From Lederbergia citrea (lineage in GTDB: Bacteria; Bacillota; Bacilli; Bacillales; Bacillaceae_C): a DNA stretch of 64,000 nucleotides. The notes under the pieces are model-generated. The model saw only the letters and a list, made by a program, of their open reading frames with translations. It was not told the DNA's origin and ran no database searches. Positions 26,798 to 39,089 of the stretch are shown in pieces; position 1 is the stretch's first letter, and the number at the start of each line of letters is the position of its first letter. The position numbers were made by a program, and so were the translations under genes. The stretch lies in assembly GCF_018343525.1 (NCBI RefSeq), contig NZ_JAGYPH010000001.1, positions 1,431,778 through 1,495,777 on the forward strand, read 5' to 3'.

Positions 26798-28207
26798 TTA
26801 TTTTACAATATGGATAGGTGTTCCTAATGCAACTTCAGCTGCTTCCATCGTAATTTCTCCTAATGTTGGATGTGCATGTATAGTCATGGCAATATCTTCA
26901 ACAGTCATGCCTGCTTCAATTGCTAGTCCAAGCTCTGAAATCATATCAGATGCGTTAGCTCCTGCAATTTGCGCTCCAATCACTAAGCCGTCTTCCTTAC
27001 GAGTCACTAACTTAACGAATCCATCCGTATTGTTTAGTGAAAGCGCGCGTCCGTTAGCTGCAAATGGGAATTTAGCCGCATCAATATCAAGTCCTTCATC
27101 CTTTGCTTGCTTCTCAGTATAACCAACAGTAGCAAGTTCAGGCTCAGAGAATACGACAGCTGGAATTCCAAGATAGTCTATTTCAGATGGCTGGCCCGAA
27201 ATAACTTCAGCCGCAATCTTTCCTTCATAAGAAGCTTTATGAGCTAATGGAGGTCCAGGTACGATATCGCCGATGGCAAAAATATTCGTTACATTTGTTC
27301 GGCATTGTTTATCAATTTCAATGACGCCACGATCCGTCATTTTAACGCCAATTTGTTCTAGGCCAAGTTCATCAGTGTTCGGTTTCCGTCCAACTGTAAC
27401 AAGGACATAATCCGCTTCAACTGTTTTTTCTTCACCTTTTGCTTCAAATTTAACTGTAACGCCGTTCTCGGTTTCTTCAACGCCTTTAGCCATAGCTTTT
27501 GTAACAATTTCAACTTTTTTCTTTTTCAAGTTACGCTTCACTAGAGCAGTCATTTGTTTTTCAAAACCGCTAAGAATATCGTCTGCACCTTCAAGAATCG
27601 TTACTTCTGACCCGAGGTTTGCATACGCAGTACCTAACTCCGTACCAACATAGCCTCCACCGATCACAACAAGCTTTCCAGGAATTTCATCCAAGTTCAA
27701 TGCTCCTGTAGAATCAAGAACTCGTTTAGAGTATTTGAAGGTTGGAAGTTCAATCGGACGAGATCCAGTAGCAATAATAGCATTTTTGAATGTATACGTC
27801 TGCGATGAATTTTCATCCATAACCTTAAGGCTGTTTTCATCTACAAAGTAAGCCTCACCTTGAACGATATCTACTTTGTTACCTTTTAACAAGCCTTCTA
27901 CTCCGCCTGTTAACTTTTTAACAACTCCCGCTTTCCATTCCTGGACTTTAGAGAAGTCAACTGTTACTTTTTCCGCTTTAATTCCAACATCTTCTGAATT
28001 CAAAGCTGTTTCATAACGATGTGATGCAGCAATTAGAGCTTTTGAAGGGATACATCCAACATTTAGACAAACTCCTCCTAGGCTTCCTTTCTCAACGATC
28101 GTTACTTTTTGGCCAAGCTGGGCAGCGCGGATAGCTGCTACATATCCGCCTGGGCCCGCACCGATGACAATTGTATCTGTTTCGATTGGGAAATCTCCTA
28201 CTACCAT
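26798..28207 (-). CDS. pdhD: Dihydrolipoyl dehydrogenase (E3)
   Basis: A 469-residue FAD-dependent disulfide reductase that reoxidises dihydrolipoamide of pyruvate dehydrogenase (and other 2-oxoacid complexes) with NAD+. Motifs: FAD-binding [19 protein letters not shown], redox cysteines in [13 protein letters not shown] (about 45-50), NAD-binding [12 protein letters not shown], and the C-terminal HAHPTLGE with the catalytic His-Glu pair. Last gene of pdhABCD, 4 bp after pdhC. Confidence 0.97.
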   Translation of the reverse strand: MVVGDFPIETDTIVIGAGPGGYVAAIRAAQLGQKVTIVEKGSLGGVCLNVGCIPSKALIAASHRYETALNSEDVGIKAEKVTVDFSKVQEWKAGVVKKLTGGVEGLLKGNKVDIVQGEAYFVDENSLKVMDENSSQTYTFKNAIIATGSRPIELPTFKYSKRVLDSTGALNLDEIPGKLVVIGGGYVGTELGTAYANLGSEVTILEGADDILSGFEKQMTALVKRNLKKKKVEIVTKAMAKGVEETENGVTVKFEAKGEEKTVEADYVLVTVGRKPNTDELGLEQIGVKMTDRGVIEIDKQCRTNVTNIFAIGDIVPGPPLAHKASYEGKIAAEVISGQPSEIDYLGIPAVVFSEPELATVGYTEKQAKDEGLDIDAAKFPFAANGRALSLNNTDGFVKLVTRKEDGLVIGAQIAGANASDMISELGLAIEAGMTVEDIAMTIHAHPTLGEITMEAAEVALGTPIHIVK

Positions 28208-28211
28208 TGTT

Positions 28212-29561
28212 TTACGCCTCCATTAATAAAAGTTCAGGGTCATTCAATAGTCGCTTAATTTGGTTTAGCGCCATTTGGGCACTTGCACCGTCAATCGCAC
28301 GGTGATCAAAGCTCAATGACAATGCTAACACAGGAGCAGCTACAATTTCACCATTTTTCACTACAGGTTTTTCAGCGATACGACCCACGCCTAAAATCGC
28401 AACTTCAGGATGGTTAATGACCGGAGTAAACCATTGTCCGCCTGCTGAACCGATATTTGAAATTGTGCATGAAGCACCTTTCATTTCGTTTGGTGCAAGC
28501 TTGCCATCGCGTGCTTTAGCTCCAAGCTCATTAATTTCTTGTGAAATCGCAAATACAGATTTTGTATCCGCACGTTTGACAACAGGTACTAATAAGCCTT
28601 TTTCCGTATCTGCAGCAATTCCGATATTGTAATAATGCTTTTGAATGATTTCATCAGTTGCATCATCAATTGAAGTATTGAGAATAGGGAACTCACGCAT
28701 AGCACTCACAAGTGCCTTCACAATATATGGAAGGAATGTCAGCTTAATATTTTTTTCTGCTGCTACTTCTTTGAACTTTTTCCGGTGTGCAACAAGCGCG
28801 GACACTTCCACTTCATCCATAAGCGTTACGTGTGGTGCAGTATGTTTAGAATTTACCATTGCTTTAGCAATTGCTTTACGGATACCACTCATTTTCTCGC
28901 GAGTTTCTGGATATTCGCCCTCTGGGATTACTGGTGCTGCTGCGGCTTTAGTTTCTTCCGCTTGTGCAGCAGGTGCCGTTTGTACTTGTTCAGCTGCTTC
29001 CGCTGTCTTTTGACCGCCGCTTAAGAATGCATCAATATCTTCTTTAAGGACCCGTCCATTTTTACCTGTACCGGATACACTTCGAATATTCACGCCTTTT
29101 TCACGAGAATATTTTCTTACGGAAGGCATGGCTACGATTAGTTTATTAGGATCAACTTCTGCTTCTTCAACTGCTGGCTGTGCTCCAGCACCTGTGCTTC
29201 CAGCTTGATCATCCTGCTTCGCTTCTTCTTTTTGAATTTCTTGACCTGCTTCTGCCGTTGACTGAACATTTGCTTCTGTTTCCGCATCTGCCCCATCATC
29301 TTCGGACTGTAAGTGTTCGTATCCTGGTGCGTCAAATGTGATCAGTACATCACCAACGGTAGCAGTTGTTCCCTCTTCGACATGGATTTTTTCAACTGTA
29401 CCCGCTACTGGAGACGGCAGTTCAACAACAGCTTTGTCGTTTTGTACTTCGCAAAGCGTGTCGTCTTCTTCTATTTTGTCACCTGGTTTAATAAACCATT
29501 TGACGATGTCACCTTCATGGATTCCTTCACCTATATCAGGCATTTTAAATTGAAATGACAA
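28212..29561 (-). CDS. pdhC: Dihydrolipoyllysine acetyltransferase (E2)
   Basis: A 449-residue E2 core of pyruvate dehydrogenase. One N-terminal lipoyl domain (about 1-80) has the lipoylated lysine in [11 protein letters not shown]. An Ala/Glu/Gln-rich linker leads to the peripheral subunit-binding domain ([18 protein letters not shown], about 145-180), a second linker, and the catalytic domain ending in [12 protein letters not shown] with the active-site histidine. It starts at TTG 29561 after AGGAGGT. Confidence 0.97.
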   Translation of the reverse strand: MSFQFKMPDIGEGIHEGDIVKWFIKPGDKIEEDDTLCEVQNDKAVVELPSPVAGTVEKIHVEEGTTATVGDVLITFDAPGYEHLQSEDDGADAETEANVQSTAEAGQEIQKEEAKQDDQAGSTGAGAQPAVEEAEVDPNKLIVAMPSVRKYSREKGVNIRSVSGTGKNGRVLKEDIDAFLSGGQKTAEAAEQVQTAPAAQAEETKAAAAPVIPEGEYPETREKMSGIRKAIAKAMVNSKHTAPHVTLMDEVEVSALVAHRKKFKEVAAEKNIKLTFLPYIVKALVSAMREFPILNTSIDDATDEIIQKHYYNIGIAADTEKGLLVPVVKRADTKSVFAISQEINELGAKARDGKLAPNEMKGASCTISNIGSAGGQWFTPVINHPEVAILGVGRIAEKPVVKNGEIVAAPVLALSLSFDHRAIDGASAQMALNQIKRLLNDPELLLMEA

Positions 29562-29610
29562 TTCATTCTACCTCCTGTATGACAATTTTCATTGCTTTTA
29601 TCATGTTGTA

Positions 29611-30588
29611 TTAAAATTCAAGAACTTTCTTTGCTGTTTCCATAATATCTTTGTGGTTAGGAAGCCATACTGGCTCTGCTTGGGCAAATGGATAAACTGT
29701 ATCCGGAGCAGTTACTCGCAATACTGGTGCTTCTAAGCTAAGAATTGCACGGTCGTTAATTTCAGCTACAACATTCGCTGCAACGCCCGCTTGCTTTTGT
29801 GCTTCCTGTACTACAATTGCACGATTTGTTTTTTCAATAGATGCAATGATTGTTTCAATGTCTATCGGACTAACTGTTCGCAGGTCGATAACCTCTACAG
29901 AATGACCTTCTTTTTCTAGTTCCTCAGCAGCTTTGATTGACTCATGAACCATCGCTCCATAAGTAACAATCGTCAAATCGTTACCCTCACGTTTAACATC
30001 AGCTTTTCCAAGAGGAATTGTATACTCCTCTTCAGGTACTTCCTGACGGAATGAGCGGTATAATTTCATATGCTCGAGAAAAATAACAGGGTCATTGTCC
30101 CGAATAGCAGATATCAATAATCCCTTTGCATCGTAAGGAGTTGATGGAATAACAACCTTTAAACCTGGTTGTTGTGCCATTAGTCCCTCTAAACTATCAG
30201 CATGCATTTCAGGTGTAAATACCCCACCACCAAATGGTGAACGAATTGTAATTGGAGTGTTCATTGTATTGCCTGTTCGGTATCTCCAGCGTGCAGCTTG
30301 TCCGCTAATAGAGTCGATTACCTCATACACAAATCCAAAAAACTGAATCTCTGGAACCGAACGGAACCCTTGAGTACTTAACCCAACGGCAAGACCGCCG
30401 ATTGCTGATTCCGCAAGTGGAGTATCAAAAACACGTTCTTCTCCAAACTCTTTTTGCAATCCCTCTGTTGCGCGGAAAACCCCGCCATTTACCCCTACGT
30501 CCTCACCGAAAACAAGAACATTTTCATCATTGCGCAATTCCGTACGAAGCGCATCAGTGATAGCTTGAATCATAGTCATTTGCGCCAT
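29611..30588 (-). CDS. pdhB: Pyruvate dehydrogenase E1 beta subunit
   Basis: A 325-residue E1-beta. The N-terminal transketolase-like pyrimidine-binding region ([20 protein letters not shown]) and the C-terminal domain with [15 protein letters not shown] are typical. It pairs with PdhA to decarboxylate pyruvate and acetylate the E2 lipoyl group. It begins 3 bp after pdhA stops, so translation is coupled. Confidence 0.97.
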   Translation of the reverse strand: MAQMTMIQAITDALRTELRNDENVLVFGEDVGVNGGVFRATEGLQKEFGEERVFDTPLAESAIGGLAVGLSTQGFRSVPEIQFFGFVYEVIDSISGQAARWRYRTGNTMNTPITIRSPFGGGVFTPEMHADSLEGLMAQQPGLKVVIPSTPYDAKGLLISAIRDNDPVIFLEHMKLYRSFRQEVPEEEYTIPLGKADVKREGNDLTIVTYGAMVHESIKAAEELEKEGHSVEVIDLRTVSPIDIETIIASIEKTNRAIVVQEAQKQAGVAANVVAEINDRAILSLEAPVLRVTAPDTVYPFAQAEPVWLPNHKDIMETAKKVLEF

Positions 30589-30591
30589 GGC

Positions 30592-31716
<1,125 letters not shown>

Positions 31717-31918
31717 CTATCCTTTCTATTTCCTATTATTTGATGACGGACATATATAGATTGCCCTTTAATTCCAGGACTATAGATGTTCCGGTTTTCA
31801 CATTAATATAGGTTTTCCACATTTTCCATTAAGAAAAACAGAAAAACTTTCCTATTCCGAAAAAAAAACTGTACTAATCTTTTTACAAAAAAATATAATA
31901 CAATGTTTTTCACACTTT

Positions 31919-31947
31919 AGAGTACATGAAAACAGTGTACTCGTCAA
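31919..31947 (-). promoter_or_regulatory. Candidate pdhA promoter with overlapping dyad
   Basis: Minus strand: TTGACG (31942-31947), 17-bp spacer, TACTCT (31919-31924). Overlapping it, GAGTACA (31920-31926) and TGTACTC (31936-31942) are perfect 7-bp inverted repeats 9 bp apart, so a dimeric regulator bound there would cover the -10 and spacer. The regulator is unknown. Confidence 0.55.
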
Positions 31948-32085
31948 TGAATTTGCTTTGATAGTCGAAATACGTTTGATATATTCGATTGTTAATTCAA
32001 TACTGTACTAACTAAACGGCCAACTCTGTTTTATAAACAAAATAATTTATTTATCTGTTATACATTAGATTTAGTTTTAAAAAAT

Positions 32086-32128
32086 AAAAAACAGAAAACA
32101 GCATAATTTGCCGTTTTCTGTTTTTTAC
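32086..32128 (-). terminator. Terminator of ykyA
   Basis: AAAAAACAGAAAAC and GTTTTCTGTTTTTT arms; T-runs on both strands. Confidence 0.85.
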
Positions 32129-32152
32129 GTTTGTTGCCGTCGTTTTTGATCT

Positions 32153-32803
32153 TCAGCTTGATTTTTCTATATTAATCCCAGCATTTTTATAAAATTTTAT
32201 TTTAGCCTCATTCAACTTTTCAGTTTGCTCATTAAACTGGCTATTTAATTCAAATACACTTTCATAAGCTTGATTGGCTTTTTCAATTTGGTCAGTTAAA
32301 TCTTCCATTTTCAAATTCTTATCTTTTATCAATTGATAAATTTTTCTGTCCTCAGATAATCCAGACAAATATGCTGAATATAATTGTTCATGGGTTTTAT
32401 AACGATTATTCATTAATTGTTGCATTTCTTCAGCTTGCTTTTTTAATTCGTTATCTTTAATTTTATTAATTTCTTCAGTAGCTTTGTTTAATTCTTCTTT
32501 TGACGCATCAAGTGATTCTTTTTCCTTTTTCATAAATTCTTCTCTTTTGTCTAGATTTACTAAAGCTTCATCAGCAAGCTTTGTAATTTGATCGAACTCT
32601 TTCATCCCTAAAGCCATAATTTTATCAAACAAGGATTTCTCTGCTGCTTCTAGCTCTGCTAGCGGCTCTTGCTGTTTATCAAAATTTTCTTCTTTTACAG
32701 CAGTTGCTTCCACAGTCTCGTATATACTCTCCTCTGGAGATGCACAACCTGATATAATGAAAGAAAATACGAAAACCATAACGAAAATATGTAATTTATT
32801 CAT
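32153..32803 (-). CDS. ykyA: YkyA-type lipoprotein
   Basis: A 216-residue lipoprotein: signal MNKLHIFVMVFVFSFIISGC with lipobox ISGC, followed by an almost entirely helical, coiled-coil-rich body (KEKESLDASKEELNKATEEI and similar). It matches B. subtilis YkyA in type and position just upstream of pdhA. It is described as a putative cell-wall-binding lipoprotein; no function is proven. ATG 32803 is chosen because TTAGGAGG lies upstream; a TTG at 32827 would extend it without a ribosome binding site. Confidence 0.88.
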   Translation of the reverse strand: MNKLHIFVMVFVFSFIISGCASPEESIYETVEATAVKEENFDKQQEPLAELEAAEKSLFDKIMALGMKEFDQITKLADEALVNLDKREEFMKKEKESLDASKEELNKATEEINKIKDNELKKQAEEMQQLMNNRYKTHEQLYSAYLSGLSEDRKIYQLIKDKNLKMEDLTDQIEKANQAYESVFELNSQFNEQTEKLNEAKIKFYKNAGINIEKSS

Positions 32804-32966
32804 CGAATTCCTCCTAACTCTTTCCAATCATACTATACCGAGATATGATGTTTTTGACAACAAGCAAGTTTATAAAGATTTTTTGAAATAATATTTATTT
32901 ATACCGCTTTTACTTTCAATTTGATACACTAATTTTTATATATTCGTACATATAGGAGTGATAAAT

Positions 32967-33521
32967 ATGATTCTGATGAAAGACATCGTCCGTGAAGGCC
33001 ACCCAGTATTAAGGGAGGTGGCACAAGAAGTACAAATGCCTCCTTTACAAGATGATATAAACACCTTAAAAAGAATGCAGGAATACTTAATTAACAGTCA
33101 AGATGCCGAAATAAGCGAAAAATACGGATTGCGGCCTGGAGTTGGGCTCGCAGCGCCGCAAATTAATATTTCGAAAAGAATGTTTGCTATTCGCCTTAAG
33201 GATGACCAAGGAAATAAATTTCACTACTCATTAATTAATCCAAAAATCATCAGTCATTCAGTAGAAAAATCGTACTTAACTACGGGAGAAGGGTGCTTGT
33301 CCGTTGACCGGAATGTTCCTGGATATGTACTTCGTCATGCTAGGATTACTATAAAAGCATTTGACATAGATGCCGGAGAGGTAAAACTTCGCTTACGCGG
33401 TCTCCCTGCAATTGCATTTCAGCATGAGCTAGATCATTTAAATGGAGTGATGTTCTATGATCATATTGATAAGGACAATCCATTTAAGCTTCCCGAAAAC
33501 GCTATTCCAGTGGAAAGATAA
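32967..33521 (+). CDS. def: Peptide deformylase
   Basis: A 184-residue Fe/Zn metalloprotease that removes the formyl group from nascent N-terminal methionine. All three motifs are present: GVGLAAPQ (motif I), EGCLSV with the metal-binding Cys (motif II), and QHELDHL with both metal histidines and catalytic Glu (motif III). Length and the insertion with [13 protein letters not shown] mark it as the Gram-positive type 2 enzyme (YkrB/DefB-like). ATG 32967 has AGGAG 8 nt upstream. Confidence 0.95.
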   Translation: MILMKDIVREGHPVLREVAQEVQMPPLQDDINTLKRMQEYLINSQDAEISEKYGLRPGVGLAAPQINISKRMFAIRLKDDQGNKFHYSLINPKIISHSVEKSYLTTGEGCLSVDRNVPGYVLRHARITIKAFDIDAGEVKLRLRGLPAIAFQHELDHLNGVMFYDHIDKDNPFKLPENAIPVER

Positions 33522-33550
33522 AAATCCGGGTCTTCCCGGATTTTTATCTT
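33520..33550. terminator. Bidirectional terminator def/ykrA
   Basis: AAAAATCCGGG TCTT CCCGGATTTTT between convergent genes. Confidence 0.88.
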
Positions 33551-33555
33551 TTACT

Positions 33556-34353
33556 TCACTGATTAATCGTTTCAAAGGTATCTGATAATAGGCCAACCGC
33601 TTTTAATCCATTCACTATCCCGTCATTCTCAACATTGGTTGTTACATAATCCGCATACATTTTAACCGCCTTAAGTGCATTTCCCATCGCCACACCTGTA
33701 CCGACAGTCTTAAGCATCTCAATATCATTCAATCCGTCTCCAAATGCATAAACATCTTTCATATTGAAGCCTAGACGTGCAATTAATTTTTTAATCCCTT
33801 CAGCTTTGGAGCCACCCTTTGGAACAACATCTAGCGCATCCTCATGCCACCTTATAAAAGTGAAATCGTCCTCGAATGCTTCTAAATATTCATCTTCTCC
33901 TTCTTTTGCAAACAACAAAGTCTGATAAATTTCGGTCTTTTCATAAAACATTGGGTCATGTTCTGGATGAACCATTTTCAAGCTTTCGAGACTTTCTTTT
34001 ATGCGGTGATCATATTTAACATTCGACTTTAAAGTTGATTCGTTCATATAAACTAGATGGTGATTATGGATCGATGCTTCTTTTGCTAGCTTTTTTAGAT
34101 TAATTGAACATAAAGGGTTTGTATAGACAACCTCGTTTCCAAATACAACATATTGTCCATTAAAGGATACGTATGATTCCATATTTAGCTCTTGAAGTAA
34201 TTTCGTGACCATAAAGGGAGCACGGCCAGTTGCGATTGCAGTATAGATTCCGTTCTTTTGCAATGTTTTGATTGCCTCTTTAGTTGAAACAGGGAGATTT
34301 TTATCATCGTCTAGCAATGTTCCATCAATATCAAAAAAAACAATTTTCTTCAT
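33556..34353 (-). CDS. ykrA: HAD-superfamily Cof-type phosphatase, YkrA-like
   Basis: A 265-residue Cof-type HAD hydrolase. Motif I FFDIDGTLLDDD (nucleophile Asp), motif II in AIATGRAP, the lysine in KGGSKAEGI, and motif IV FGDGLNDIEML are all present, with the C2B cap between. Substrates are small phosphorylated metabolites, unassigned here. ATG 34353 has TTAGGAGAG upstream. It lies between rpoY and def as in B. subtilis. Confidence 0.9.
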   Translation of the reverse strand: MKKIVFFDIDGTLLDDDKNLPVSTKEAIKTLQKNGIYTAIATGRAPFMVTKLLQELNMESYVSFNGQYVVFGNEVVYTNPLCSINLKKLAKEASIHNHHLVYMNESTLKSNVKYDHRIKESLESLKMVHPEHDPMFYEKTEIYQTLLFAKEGEDEYLEAFEDDFTFIRWHEDALDVVPKGGSKAEGIKKLIARLGFNMKDVYAFGDGLNDIEMLKTVGTGVAMGNALKAVKMYADYVTTNVENDGIVNGLKAVGLLSDTFETINQ

Positions 34354-34547
34354 TTTTTCTCTCCTAACGTTAATTTCAATGAGTAAATATGGTAACATTC
34401 GCTTTTCCAGCTATTGTCCATGATAGATACTATGAACAAAGCATATAATAAAAACAAAAAAGATGCACAAAAAGCAGACTTCTACGGCTAAGTTGCTTTT
34501 ACTTTAGTCAAGTATCGGTTAAAATAGAGTATAAGGAGTGATCCACA

Positions 34548-34619
34548 ATGTTAAAGAAGCTACGTAAAAAGCTCTTAAAACAGTGGAAAGATTTGCTTAG
34601 AAAAAAAACAATTGCGTAA
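34548..34619 (+). CDS. 23-residue basic peptide, unknown
   Basis: ATG at 34548 with AAGGAGTG 7 nt upstream encodes MLKKLRKKLLKQWKDLLRKK followed by TIA and a stop. It has ten Lys/Arg and a leucine face expected for an amphipathic helix. It lies in the 385-bp gap between ykrA (divergent) and rpoY, followed by a GC-rich hairpin. It could be a small regulatory or membrane-binding peptide, or a leader peptide for rpoY-rnjA. Support: start, ribosome binding site and stop only. Confidence 0.5.
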   Translation: MLKKLRKKLLKQWKDLLRKKTIA

Positions 34620-34638
34620 GAATCAATTGCTTTCCTTC

Positions 34639-34672
34639 AGGCCCCTCTGTTTTATTCGGAGGGCTTATTCTT
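34639..34672 (+). terminator. Hairpin after the 23-aa ORF
   Basis: GCCCCTC TGTTTTATTC GGAGGGC followed by the moderately T-rich TTATTCTTTATT; a weak terminator or attenuator ahead of rpoY. Confidence 0.5.
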
Positions 34673-34743
34673 TATTAATTGAAATAGCCTGCCAATTTTA
34701 ATATTATCAAATACACTATTACAACGGAGTTAGGAGAATGATG

Positions 34744-34956
34744 ATGATCTATAAAGTATATTACCAAGATAGTGAGATTGAAATGCCAGTTCGCGAAAAA
34801 ACAAAAACATTGTATATCGAAGCAGAAAATGAGCGTGCCGTCCGTTACAAATTGAAAGACCGCCCATACAATATAGAATTGGTTCAGTTATTGGAAGGCT
34901 CACACCTTGATTATGAAAAACAAAGTGAAAATTTTAAACTACAGGAGAATGTATAA
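34744..34956 (+). CDS. rpoY: RNA polymerase epsilon subunit
   Basis: About 70 residues; [24 protein letters not shown] and [13 protein letters not shown] are characteristic of RpoY/YkzG, the small auxiliary subunit of Firmicutes RNA polymerase. Three consecutive ATGs follow TTAGGAG; the third (34744) has normal spacing. Its stop is 3 bp before rnjA, and the rnjA ribosome binding site lies within its last codons, so the two are co-translated. Confidence 0.93.
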   Translation: MIYKVYYQDSEIEMPVREKTKTLYIEAENERAVRYKLKDRPYNIELVQLLEGSHLDYEKQSENFKLQENV

Positions 34957-34959
34957 CAA

Positions 34960-36627
34960 ATGAAATTTGTAAAAAATGACCAAACAGCAGTTTTCGCCTT
35001 GGGCGGTTTAGGTGAAATCGGCAAAAATACTTACGGCGTACAATTTCAAGATGAAATTATTTTAATTGATGCGGGAATTAAATTTCCTGAAGATGAATTA
35101 CTTGGGATTGATTATGTTATTCCCGACTATACTTACTTAGTCAAAAATGTAGACAAGATAAAGGGTTTATTCGTTACACATGGTCACGAAGACCATATTG
35201 GCGGGATCCCTTACTTACTTCGCCAAATTAATATTCCGATTTATGCTGGAAAGCTGGCGACAGGCCTTATTAAAAATAAATTGGAAGAACATGGGCTTTT
35301 ACGCCAAACGAAATTTCATGAAATTAATGAAGATGACATTATTAAATTCAGAAAAACATCTGTTGGATTTTTCCGTACAACACACAGTATCCCGGATTCG
35401 TATGGAATTGTCGTGAAAACACCACCTGGTAATATTGTGCATACGGGCGATTTCAAATTTGATTTCACGCCAGTTGGAGAACCGGCTAATTTAACAAAGA
35501 TGGCTGAAATCGGTAAAGAAGGAGTACTGTGCCTGCTTTCTGATAGTACAAATGCTGAAGTTCCTCATTTTACAATGTCTGAAAGACGTGTTGGTGATAG
35601 TATTGATGATATTTTTCGTAAAGTCGATGGACGAGTGATCTTTGCTACATTCGCCTCGAATATTCATCGCTTGCAACAGGTTACAGATGCAGCAGTAGCT
35701 AATGGACGAAAAGTTGCTGTTTTCGGTCGAAGTATGGATGCAGCTATTGAAATTGGTCAAGAGCTTGGCTATATTCGCGCGCCGAAAGATACTTTTATTA
35801 CTACTCAGCAATTGAATCGTCTTCCTGCTAATAAAGTGACTATTCTATGTACTGGAAGTCAAGGTGAGCCAATGGCTGCATTATCAAGAATTGCTAATGG
35901 GACTCATCGACAAATCCAAATTCAACCAGGTGATACAGTTGTCTTTTCTTCCTCGCCGATTCCAGGAAATACGATCAGCGTAAATAGAACGATTAACTTA
36001 TTATATAGAGCGGGCGCTGATGTAATTGCTGGTTCTTTGAACAATATCCATACTTCAGGGCATGGAGGTCAAGAAGAACAAAAGCTGATGCTACGCCTTA
36101 TGAAGCCTAAATTCTTCATGCCAATCCATGGTGAATTTAGGATGCAAAAGATGCATGCACGATTAGCAATCGATTGTGAAGTGCCTGAAGAGAATTGTTT
36201 TATCATGGATAATGGCGAAGTGCTTGCTCTTAGTGATCATTCAGCAGAAGTTGCAGGAAAAATCCCTTCCGGTTCTGTCTATATAGATGGTAGTGGAATT
36301 GGAGATATCGGAAACATCGTTTTGCGTGACCGAAGAATTCTATCTGAAGAAGGCTTAGTAATCGTCGTTGTTTCAATCGATATGGATCAATATAAAATTT
36401 CGGCAGGGCCAGATATTATTTCTCGTGGATTTGTGTATATGCGAGAATCAGGTGACTTGATCAATGAAGCACAAAAAATGATTGGGAAACACTTAAACAA
36501 AATCATGGACCGCAAAACAACACAATGGTCAGAAATCAAAAATGAAATTACTGATACATTGACCCCATTCCTTTATGAAAGAACAAAACGCCGACCAATG
36601 ATCTTACCGATTATTATGGAAGTATAA
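34960..36627 (+). CDS. rnjA: Ribonuclease J1
   Basis: A 555-residue metallo-beta-lactamase/beta-CASP ribonuclease with 5'-3' exo- and endonuclease activity, central to mRNA decay. The zinc motif [10 protein letters not shown] (about 74-83), HTGDFKFD, the beta-CASP region with [10 protein letters not shown], and [13 protein letters not shown] and PIHGEFRM are all present. The C-terminal domain has the normal length. It is coupled to rpoY. Called RnjA rather than RnjB because of the rpoY neighbour. Confidence 0.96.
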   Translation: MKFVKNDQTAVFALGGLGEIGKNTYGVQFQDEIILIDAGIKFPEDELLGIDYVIPDYTYLVKNVDKIKGLFVTHGHEDHIGGIPYLLRQINIPIYAGKLATGLIKNKLEEHGLLRQTKFHEINEDDIIKFRKTSVGFFRTTHSIPDSYGIVVKTPPGNIVHTGDFKFDFTPVGEPANLTKMAEIGKEGVLCLLSDSTNAEVPHFTMSERRVGDSIDDIFRKVDGRVIFATFASNIHRLQQVTDAAVANGRKVAVFGRSMDAAIEIGQELGYIRAPKDTFITTQQLNRLPANKVTILCTGSQGEPMAALSRIANGTHRQIQIQPGDTVVFSSSPIPGNTISVNRTINLLYRAGADVIAGSLNNIHTSGHGGQEEQKLMLRLMKPKFFMPIHGEFRMQKMHARLAIDCEVPEENCFIMDNGEVLALSDHSAEVAGKIPSGSVYIDGSGIGDIGNIVLRDRRILSEEGLVIVVVSIDMDQYKISAGPDIISRGFVYMRESGDLINEAQKMIGKHLNKIMDRKTTQWSEIKNEITDTLTPFLYERTKRRPMILPIIMEV

Positions 36628-36672
36628 AAAATAATGGAGCTATCCGTATAATCGGGTAGCTCCATTATTTTT
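36627..36672. terminator. Bidirectional terminator rnjA/ktrC
   Basis: AATAATGGAGCTA and TAGCTCCATTATT arms with A/T runs, between convergent genes. Confidence 0.88.
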
Positions 36673-37330
36673 ATTCCATTACTTTTTTCTCGAACCGATT
36701 TATATCTGAGTCCGCGCCAATGATGATTAGGATATCTTCTTTCTGTAGCGGATCTTCCGCAGGAGGAGTCACGATGATTTCCCTACCTCGTTTGATTGCC
36801 ACTATGTTCAAGCCGTATTTGGCGCGGACATCCAAATCAATAAGTGAATGGCCATCAAGTAGCTCATTTACCTTAATTTCCACAATGCTGTATTCATCTG
36901 ATAATTCTAAATAGTCGAGAACATTGTTAGAAACAATATAATGGGCAATTCTTCTTCCCATGTCTCTTTCGGGGTGTACAACGTGATCGGCACCGATTTT
37001 TCGAAGCACCTTTTCGTGGTAATCATTTTGTGCTTTTACGGTTATGTGTTTTACACCTACCTCTTTTAACATAAGGGTCGTCAAAATGCTTGATTGGATG
37101 TCCTCCCCAATTGCTACGATAACATGGTCAAAATTTCTTACACCTAAATTTTTCAGAACATTTTCATCTGTTGTATCGGCAATAACAGCGTGTGTGGCAA
37201 TTGAAGCGAATTCATTAACGCGATCTTCATTTTTATCCATCGCCAATACTTCCATCCCTTGTTCGGATAACGCCCGACAAATGCTCCCGCCGAAACGCCC
37301 GAGTCCAATGACTGCAAATTGTTTTTTCAA
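36671..37330 (-). CDS. ktrC: Ktr potassium uptake regulatory subunit KtrC
   Basis: A 219-residue cytosolic RCK protein: N-terminal Rossmann fold with VIGLGRFGGSICRAL and acidic residue in AMDKNEDRV, and a C-terminal RCK_C domain (about 135-219) of the type that binds c-di-AMP. It gates a KtrB/KtrD-type potassium channel; no channel gene is adjacent, as is normal for KtrC. Position next to rnjA matches ykqB of B. subtilis. Confidence 0.93.
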   Translation of the reverse strand: MKKQFAVIGLGRFGGSICRALSEQGMEVLAMDKNEDRVNEFASIATHAVIADTTDENVLKNLGVRNFDHVIVAIGEDIQSSILTTLMLKEVGVKHITVKAQNDYHEKVLRKIGADHVVHPERDMGRRIAHYIVSNNVLDYLELSDEYSIVEIKVNELLDGHSLIDLDVRAKYGLNIVAIKRGREIIVTPPAEDPLQKEDILIIIGADSDINRFEKKVME

Positions 37331-37411
37331 AACTATTCCCCCACTCTTACGATTGATGCTATTTTAGCATAGCTACTCGACTGGTGGAAGTCGGCAAAAG
37401 AATCAACATGG

Positions 37412-38047
37412 CTATTTTTTCACAAGTTGATTTTTAAAAGCATATATTGCCGCTTGAGTACGATCCTGTATTTCGAGTTTGCTTAATATATTGCTCACAT
37501 GTGTCTTCACTGTCTTTAATCCAATGAATAACTGATCGGCTATTTCCTGATTCGTCTTTCCCTCAGCAATGAGTAAAAGAATCTCATGTTCCCTGTTCGT
37601 TAATTGTTCATGTAAAATCGGCAATTTTTTTTCTTTCATTCTGGCCATCATTTTTCCAGTTACCTCAGGCTCCAGGACAGATTGTCCTTTGTGGGTTGCC
37701 CTAATTGCATCTGCAATTTCATTAGCTTTAGAAGTTTTTAATATGTAGCTGGCTGCTCCTGCTTCCAGTGCAGGAATGACCTTATTGTCATCCAAAAAAC
37801 TTGTTACGATGATAATCTTAGCTTCAGGCCATTCTTTTAAAATTAATTTCGTTGCTTCTATACCGTCCATCACGTCCATGACGAGATCCATTAAGATAAT
37901 ATCAGGAAGAAGTGATAGCGCCATTTCCGCCCCTTTAGCACCGTCACTCGCCTCCCCAATAACTTCTATATCCGATTGCACAGATAAATACGCTGAAACA
38001 CCAATTCTTACCATTTCATGATCATCCACTAAGAGTACCCTAATCAT
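37412..38047 (-). CDS. liaR: Response regulator LiaR (NarL family)
   Basis: About 211 residues: receiver domain with [14 protein letters not shown], phosphoacceptor Asp in [14 protein letters not shown], and conserved Thr/Lys, then a LuxR/NarL helix-turn-helix ([20 protein letters not shown]). With LiaS and LiaF it responds to cell-envelope stress such as lipid II-binding antibiotics and activates liaIH. It overlaps the liaS 3' end, so it is translationally coupled. Confidence 0.93.
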   Translation of the reverse strand: MIRVLLVDDHEMVRIGVSAYLSVQSDIEVIGEASDGAKGAEMALSLLPDIILMDLVMDVMDGIEATKLILKEWPEAKIIIVTSFLDDNKVIPALEAGAASYILKTSKANEIADAIRATHKGQSVLEPEVTGKMMARMKEKKLPILHEQLTNREHEILLLIAEGKTNQEIADQLFIGLKTVKTHVSNILSKLEIQDRTQAAIYAFKNQLVKK

Positions 38048-39089
38048 CATCCTCATCCTTTTTCAATAAGATTGGTACTTTCACTTCGATATTTGATCCT
38101 TTTCCCATAATACTAATCAATTTAGCGCTTCCACCGATTTCAGATGCCCGCTCTTTAATATTAGTCAATCCGTAAGAACCTGTTTTATAGTGATTGACAT
38201 CAAAACCTTGGCCATTATCCATTATTTTCAAAAATACTACTTGATTAATCTGCTTCAAAGTAACTTCTAGTAAACTAGCTTTAGCATGCCTTAAAGTATT
38301 TGAAACAGCCTCTTGAACAATCCGAAATAAATGATCCTCTACTCCTTTATCTAATTTGACATCCTGAATATTCCATATGACATCCAGAGGGAGTTTAGAA
38401 GTGAGTTCAGACAAGACTTCCTCAATACCTATTTTTAAGCTTTTTCCCTCCAGCTGAATGGGTCGTAAGTGTAATAATAATGCCCTCATTTCAGTTTGTG
38501 CTTCATTTATTATGTCTTCGACAAGCTTGCGTTGCTTTATGGCTGTTTCACTTGAAGGATCAGGATTTTGATTGACTGCTGACAGTAACATTGTTGCTGC
38601 AAATAATTGTTGGCTAACGGAATCATGCAGTTCACGCGCAAGTCTATTTCTTTCTTTCGTCAGCACTTCCTCTTTTAATTGGTTATTCCACTCCACTCGT
38701 TCGTTGGCGAGGTTTTGGTATACCTTTGTCTGTTCTTTAAAGCGCTTGGAAATCCCTTCTATTCTTTGCCAAATCGTTAATAAGTCATCTTTCTGTTTTA
38801 ATCCGAACAAATCAATCTCATAATTCCCTCGTTCTATTTCTAATAGACTTGCTCCGATTTCTTCACTTTTATGATGAACTGCCGCTCCAATGATCCACCC
38901 TGTTACAGCACCGAATAAAACACATGCTAACAAAATAAAAATTCCGCTCGGGATCAAGAATATTTTTTTCTGTAATAAAGCATCATACCAGTTAGCATCG
39001 ATAAGGAACAATAACGAAGCTCCCACAAATAAAGACGAAATGAGGGCCGTCAAAGCAAAATACATAGAGAAGGTTTTATGGATTCTCAT
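38040..39089 (-). CDS. liaS: Sensor histidine kinase LiaS
   Basis: A 349-residue membrane kinase with two N-terminal spans separated by a short extracytoplasmic stretch, a HAMP-like linker, a HisKA_3 dimerisation helix with the phospho-His in [14 protein letters not shown], and an ATPase domain ([19 protein letters not shown]). The short sensor loop makes it an intramembrane-sensing kinase controlled by LiaF. It overlaps liaF by 4 bp. Confidence 0.93.
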   Translation of the reverse strand: MRIHKTFSMYFALTALISSLFVGASLLFLIDANWYDALLQKKIFLIPSGIFILLACVLFGAVTGWIIGAAVHHKSEEIGASLLEIERGNYEIDLFGLKQKDDLLTIWQRIEGISKRFKEQTKVYQNLANERVEWNNQLKEEVLTKERNRLARELHDSVSQQLFAATMLLSAVNQNPDPSSETAIKQRKLVEDIINEAQTEMRALLLHLRPIQLEGKSLKIGIEEVLSELTSKLPLDVIWNIQDVKLDKGVEDHLFRIVQEAVSNTLRHAKASLLEVTLKQINQVVFLKIMDNGQGFDVNHYKTGSYGLTNIKERASEIGGSAKLISIMGKGSNIEVKVPILLKKDEDDD

